From positions 1 through 27,426 of the IMG/VR virus record IMGVR_UViG_3300027710_000111: DNA of 27,426 nt; one strand, given 5' to 3'. Positions within the stretch are counted from its first letter, which is position 1, and each line of letters starts with the position of its first letter. This document shows, in pieces, positions 25,001 to 27,426 of this stretch. A model generated the notes under the pieces. That model searched no databases. It had not been told where the DNA came from and saw only the letters and a list, made by a program, of their open reading frames with translations. This DNA is from a virus. A program made the translations under genes and the position numbers.

Positions 25001-25918
25001 TCACAAACCTACGGGAGCGTGTTGAATGCTGGTCGCGAAGCCAACGTCGTTAGCTCTGTCGCTAGTGAGCCCGCAGTTCGACACGAACTTCCCCCGCAGG
25101 TATCGCTTGCGAGTCTGGAAGCTCAGTCGTTCAAGGTGACTTACGGTCAATCGCTCGAACCCAAGGGGCCGAACGAGAAGCGGACACTCGGTTACTACAA
25201 ACTTGAAGTGGCGTCGCAGGAATATTTGCGTCCGTCACATCAAGGCGTGCCGTTGCGTCCGTTGCACCGTAAGCTACGCTTCCCTGACACTGGCGAGATC
25301 TGGCCGAAGTATTTCGTGCCGTATCAACCGACGCAGATTTTGAACATCGAAGCGCAGTCCGCCGACGCGCGCCAAGGCAGTCGCTACAACTCAGTTATGT
25401 TGAGTGGCCGTTACGAGCAGAGTTCGAAAGCGCGTGTGCATTTGGAGGCCAGTCAGGCGATGGGCGTATCGAGCCACCGACTCGCAGCTATTGATGCGCA
25501 GGTGTTCGTGCCGAGTGCGGTTTCGCACGCAGAGTCTTCGGCTTCACGCTTGCAGATTGGCGCGGTGTTCCCCGCCGATAGCGCGCCCGCCGTATCAATC
25601 GCACCGCAAGGAGTGAAGGACTTCGTGCAGCGGTTTGCTCAGTTCATTCCGAAAGTTCCACACGATTTTGCACCCCGCAAGATCATAATGGAAGAAGAGG
25701 GGATGGTTCACGACGGTAACGTTCCGACGTTGCTTGACCGTGGCTATTTCGCTACTGAACTCGAAGCGTTGCAGAACGCCACTCAGGTTTGGAAGATGGA
25801 GCCGCAGAACGTTGCAGGCCGTCAACTGCCGAACGGTATGTGGTACTGGATCCAACTCGACTTCTGTTACAACATGTGTAAGGAATGTCCGCCTTACGGA
25901 TACATCAGCGGTGGTTAA
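22100..25918 (+). CDS. Large probable virion protein, 1272 aa, with beta-propeller-like start, repetitive middle and Cys-rich end
   Basis: The GTG start at 22100 has GAGG seven bases upstream, twenty bases after a terminator. Residues 170-350 contain successive strand-turn units such as GIARLDGDRRRQAVVTAQGR, IYWFDHEDV, GGTLQVFNVNV and GGLGNVFSVNVDTK, suggesting a beta-propeller. Residues 350-800 are beta-rich, with FTLPFTPKGYDAPAVIKSNG resembling an Ig/fibronectin-type domain. Residues about 830-1200 are low complexity with degenerate Ala/Ser/Gln/His/Tyr-rich units (EIDSATYHAPQP, EIQSAPALA), probably extended. The C terminus (LLDRGYFATELEALQNATQV ... CYNMCKECPPYGYISGG) carries Cys1256, Cys1260 and Cys1263, a possible metal or disulphide site. 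No enzyme motif is seen. A tail or baseplate-associated host-contact role is inferred. I do not recognise the family. Confidence 0.85.
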   Translation: MKYIISDTNQVDTLNVGELGVTSTCRILGSAVFKSNGLNAITITGVTDLEIELRPNVYDEVAFAEVFVADTRAEEYVILTPEYAKRWQLPFLSGGLTEHMVGGYKKEFYYRDLSDPAADAVEQGTTALDPSLHPYLTKILISDQDRLRAVHYNAETVPPKWRIMETGRQRPIAYGIARLDGDRRRQAVVTAQGRIYWFDHEDVAEGSSDLSAQFYSAEFIREKGEIVGLVACTSGGTLQVFNVNVATRTVALKFRDSSRRWLNARQLPESRNLIAVSAGGLGNVFSVNVDTKAVAGILANFHGLRSVTDAAGEGVVALDVDGNCKLVSLTGDVLRSFTAPVMPLQFVDPRVAHEGAYTTGTDLIIGGQPVGYAEPNTLGVHVVNGKRYAISNPRERDLAYALSSDDMKPTIEVLRKIVDGNTVILEVRVTGKDGIAYPISVAESTPALAVYPADVAKTITHAYSGDVVQLRIPAASVRDNKMFFAIGRSALVEGVLPDSIPNPFKIDDIEGAVIGEQSFTLPFTPKGYDAPAVIKSNGEIWVNDVVVESGSLIQPGSTIRIKVTHGPATVSPWWCEIGGVRATFFSMSNPQRVTPPTIGRAYAPRTKIESKPIINPYTDAELIFELSSAMGNIKDREGVRSVVLGPGQHVILEFDVGEFGRYEIPYRFGRSDHVWKVWADDHFLDPYPTTREAERHVEAESPAFLFAAIPSDFFMLAAVPAGIIPTLDGVFIDAPADAREYNSESREVELTPASVLTYTGIPFSGGRELDFGDVVARWVYPPKLADSFVDSDMVITLPAAKVNVVVDHVETAPALPTTIAEVSHDPEIVMHRHQGQPIRTYATYDAVFGVDGVAAPVAWGSEKYEPEARQIRMPSSFERRTPVSVRPPQTHEIDSATYHAPQPRPAHEIQSAPALARHIPPMQSWYGKDYQFRALTKSYQPDSFNFHQYIDPAAYKLEGVTPHAQPISQTYGSVLNAGREANVVSSVASEPAVRHELPPQVSLASLEAQSFKVTYGQSLEPKGPNEKRTLGYYKLEVASQEYLRPSHQGVPLRPLHRKLRFPDTGEIWPKYFVPYQPTQILNIEAQSADARQGSRYNSVMLSGRYEQSSKARVHLEASQAMGVSSHRLAAIDAQVFVPSAVSHAESSASRLQIGAVFPADSAPAVSIAPQGVKDFVQRFAQFIPKVPHDFAPRKIIMEEEGMVHDGNVPTLLDRGYFATELEALQNATQVWKMEPQNVAGRQLPNGMWYWIQLDFCYNMCKECPPYGYISGG

Positions 25919-25932
25919 TCCACCGCTGTTTT
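25906..25932 (+). terminator. Intrinsic terminator with the stop codon in its loop
   Basis: CAGCGGTGG - TTAAT - CCACCGCTG is a perfect 9-bp stem followed by TTTTC. The left arm encodes the last residues of the 1272-aa protein and its stop TAA (25916-25918) lies in the loop, so ribosomes reaching the stop would cover the hairpin. Confidence 0.9.
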
Positions 25933-25941
25933 CTGTAAATA
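25933..25941 (+). promoter_or_regulatory. Candidate late-type phage promoter core CTGTAAATA, second copy
   Basis: The sequence is identical to 5092-5100, immediately after a terminator and 40 bases before ATG 25973. Using T4 late promoter geometry, transcription would start near 25948, so the in-frame ATG at 25946 would not be used. Confidence 0.45.
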
Positions 25942-25972
25942 AACGATGGGAATCATAAACAGGTGTTCCGAT

Positions 25973-27426
25973 ATGAAATTGAAGATTCTATCTGAATCTG
26001 CAACTCCGGAGTTTGCTTGGTACTCGTACGTGGGTTCCAGACTGACTGTTGAGAGCGGCACGAAGAAGAAAGTGATCACCGAAGGCATGAAGGTGGGCAT
26101 TCGCCCTAACCTCCGCAACTCAGCAGAGTTCTTCCTGATCACGGATGAAGACCAAAAGCAAACCTACCGGATCAGCAAGCGCGTTGCAAACCGCATTGCA
26201 GAGAAAGGTAAGGTCGTTCGTCGCGTTATCAAATCGAATACGCGAACCGAGAAAGTGCAGGAAATCCTGCAACAGCAAAACGTTCGTGCGTGGGACAGTT
26301 CACGCTTCCGCCCTGTGGTAACTCCGCAGAACGAAGCTGTCGTGCGCGGGAACAAAGAGGCCACCCCCAACGGCGTCGATACCTCCGATTATCAATGGCG
26401 TAAAGTTGTCACGCCTGAATTCATCCTGCGAACCAACAAGACCCAAATCAAGTTGCGTCGCGGTGAAATGATCGGTATGCGGTTCGTTAAGCCCGCTATT
26501 GGGGGCCTTATCGTTTCTCTCGACGGTATGTACGAATCCGTGACTACCGCCGAGTACGACCGTGTGGCCGCAGAAGTTCCGGTCATGAAGCAAGGCAGTT
26601 GGCCGACTACTCACGTTTCGCCTGATATGATCGCACTCTACCGCGAACGCAAAACTCGCAACCGTGTGCGTGATCGTAACGACCGTGAGAAGCAAGAGCG
26701 CGCCGAAATCGCCGCCAAGCGTAAGCAGGAGCGTGAAGAGCGTCTTGCGAAAGAGCAGGCCGAGCGTGAACGTGTGAAGAAGGATGCGTCCGACAACACC
26801 GTCATTGCCAAGGAAATCGCACGGGCAGCTCGCGACGAGGACGCACGTCAGGAATCGGTCAAAGAGGAACGTCGTAATAAAGGCGGCGTGACTGACGAAG
26901 AACTTCGCAATGCCAAGAAGTCAGACTTGAAACCAATGGGCGATGTTCTCAACGCTCAGGATGTTGATGACGACGAAGACTTCGGCGAGGAGGTTCAGGA
27001 GCAAGGCCAGCGTGCTGGTGTGAATGAGCTGGTTGCACTTTACCAGAACATTGCTGCCGCAATTGCTTCCAAGTATTCCGTACCCAAAGGCGGCTTGAGC
27101 GACAAGGGTCAGAAGTTGATGATCGCGTTGCGTGCCAAGTTGGCCGAAGACCGCCCTGTGCTGTCGAAGACTGGCGACGCTTCCATCATCAAAGCATGGA
27201 AGGAAATCCTCAAAGCGCCAGAAACTCTGATCGGTGAAGACCCCAACGCTGCGAAAGATGAGCCGGAAGAGAAGCCGTCCAAGGTTAAGCAGAAGGCCGA
27301 GCCCGCAGCGGACGACGCCGACACCGAAGAAGATCCGGAAGCTGAACCCGACGCCGACACCGAAGAAGATCCGGAAGCTGAACCCGACGCCGACACCGAA
27401 GAAGATCCGGATGCCGAGGAAGACCC
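25973..27426 (+). CDS. Unknown highly charged protein with duplicated module, coiled coil and acidic repeats (3' end outside window)
   Basis: ATG 25973 is preferred over in-frame ATG 25946, which has no ribosome site and lies at the inferred transcription start; a weak AGG stands nine bases before 25973. The frame stays open to the window end (484 codons). Residues 1-78 begin MKLKILSESATPEFAWYSY and contain KKVITEGMKVGIRP; a second similar unit is at 156-201 (QIKLRRGEMIGMRFVKP, then YESVTTAEYDRVAAE), and a third relative is in the protein at 2429. Residues 225-310 are a long Arg/Glu/Lys coiled coil (REKQERAEIAAKRKQEREER). The C-terminal part becomes acidic with 12-residue repeats of DADTEEDPEAEP. 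No enzyme motif is visible. Such a charge pattern suits a scaffold-like, packaged or nucleic-acid-associated protein; the family is unknown. Confidence 0.8.
   Translation, partial: MKLKILSESATPEFAWYSYVGSRLTVESGTKKKVITEGMKVGIRPNLRNSAEFFLITDEDQKQTYRISKRVANRIAEKGKVVRRVIKSNTRTEKVQEILQQQNVRAWDSSRFRPVVTPQNEAVVRGNKEATPNGVDTSDYQWRKVVTPEFILRTNKTQIKLRRGEMIGMRFVKPAIGGLIVSLDGMYESVTTAEYDRVAAEVPVMKQGSWPTTHVSPDMIALYRERKTRNRVRDRNDREKQERAEIAAKRKQEREERLAKEQAERERVKKDASDNTVIAKEIARAARDEDARQESVKEERRNKGGVTDEELRNAKKSDLKPMGDVLNAQDVDDDEDFGEEVQEQGQRAGVNELVALYQNIAAAIASKYSVPKGGLSDKGQKLMIALRAKLAEDRPVLSKTGDASIIKAWKEILKAPETLIGEDPNAAKDEPEEKPSKVKQKAEPAADDADTEEDPEAEPDADTEEDPEAEPDADTEEDPDAEED
27314..27421 (+). repeat. Three tandem 36-bp repeats encoding an acidic 12-residue unit
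   Basis: GACGCCGACACCGAAGAAGA starts at 27314, 27350 and 27386, an exact period of 36 bases. Units 1 and 2 are identical; unit 3 diverges after 26 bases. The repeat keeps the reading frame and adds DADTEEDPEAEP each time. It may continue beyond the window. Confidence 0.95.

Noticed and set aside
25946-25972. Upstream in-frame ATG at 25946 for the last gene
   Set aside because: There is no ribosome site before it, and it would sit at the inferred transcription start of the CTGTAAATA element.
1-27426. tRNA genes, CRISPR arrays, integrase or insertion sequences
   Set aside because: Gaps between genes are under 90 bases and are filled with terminators, promoters and ribosome sites; no cloverleaf, spaced repeat array or transposase motif was seen.

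Overview
The window looks like a piece of a large (probably jumbo-class) contractile-tailed phage genome that infects a Gram-negative host, or a prophage or contig derived from one. The evidence is an unmistakable contractile tail sheath, a T4-type lysozyme directly upstream of it, a long run of virion-type proteins with fibre and Ig-like modules, same-strand gene packing with ATGA/TAATG overlaps, and many non-housekeeping genes of unknown family. Every supported gene is on the + strand. There are no tRNA, rRNA, CRISPR, IS or integrase genes, and no gap longer than about 90 bases lacks a gene. The host genus cannot be named from the sequence alone.

Layout. (1) 2-5043: an operon of five genes ending in a strong intrinsic terminator. 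The first gene (5' end off the window) has a PARP-like ADP-ribosyltransferase (ART) signature near its C terminus. Then come a 66-aa zinc-ribbon protein, an unknown protein, a second ART-like protein of a different type (LYHFTS start, DEQDAR motif), and an unknown protein with a C-terminal Cys2His2-like finger. (2) 5130-11223: a second operon, opened by a possible late-type promoter (CTGTAAATA). It holds a 461-aa unknown protein, two distantly similar small proteins, a HAD phosphatase, an HD phosphohydrolase with class I cyclic-nucleotide phosphodiesterase-like motifs, a small unknown, and a membrane-anchored BCS1-like AAA ATPase, followed by a terminator. (3) 11310-22027: the tail module. It has a basic coiled-coil protein, lysozyme, tail sheath, three tandem genes sharing a paralogous N-terminal module (the third fused to about ten Ig-like repeats and a tip-like domain), a further tail protein, and two paralogous virion proteins. 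It ends at a near-perfect terminator with a TTCG loop. (4) 22100-25918: one 1272-aa probable virion protein, whose stop codon lies in the loop of its own terminator. (5) 25973 to the window end: a highly charged protein with acidic 12-residue repeats, running off the window and preceded by the same CTGTAAATA motif.

How the genes may work together: regions 3-4 build tail and host-contact structures. Regions 1, 2 and 5 look like accessory functions acting on the host cell: protein or nucleic-acid ADP-ribosylation, (cyclic) nucleotide hydrolysis and membrane-bound remodelling. Several proteins of regions 1 and 5 begin with a similar short MK/MR-L-x-L-S-like N terminus, and two of them share a roughly 50-residue module. 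This raises the possibility of a common targeting or packaging signal. The functional links are inference; the sheath, lysozyme, AAA ATPase, HD and HAD assignments rest on visible motifs.
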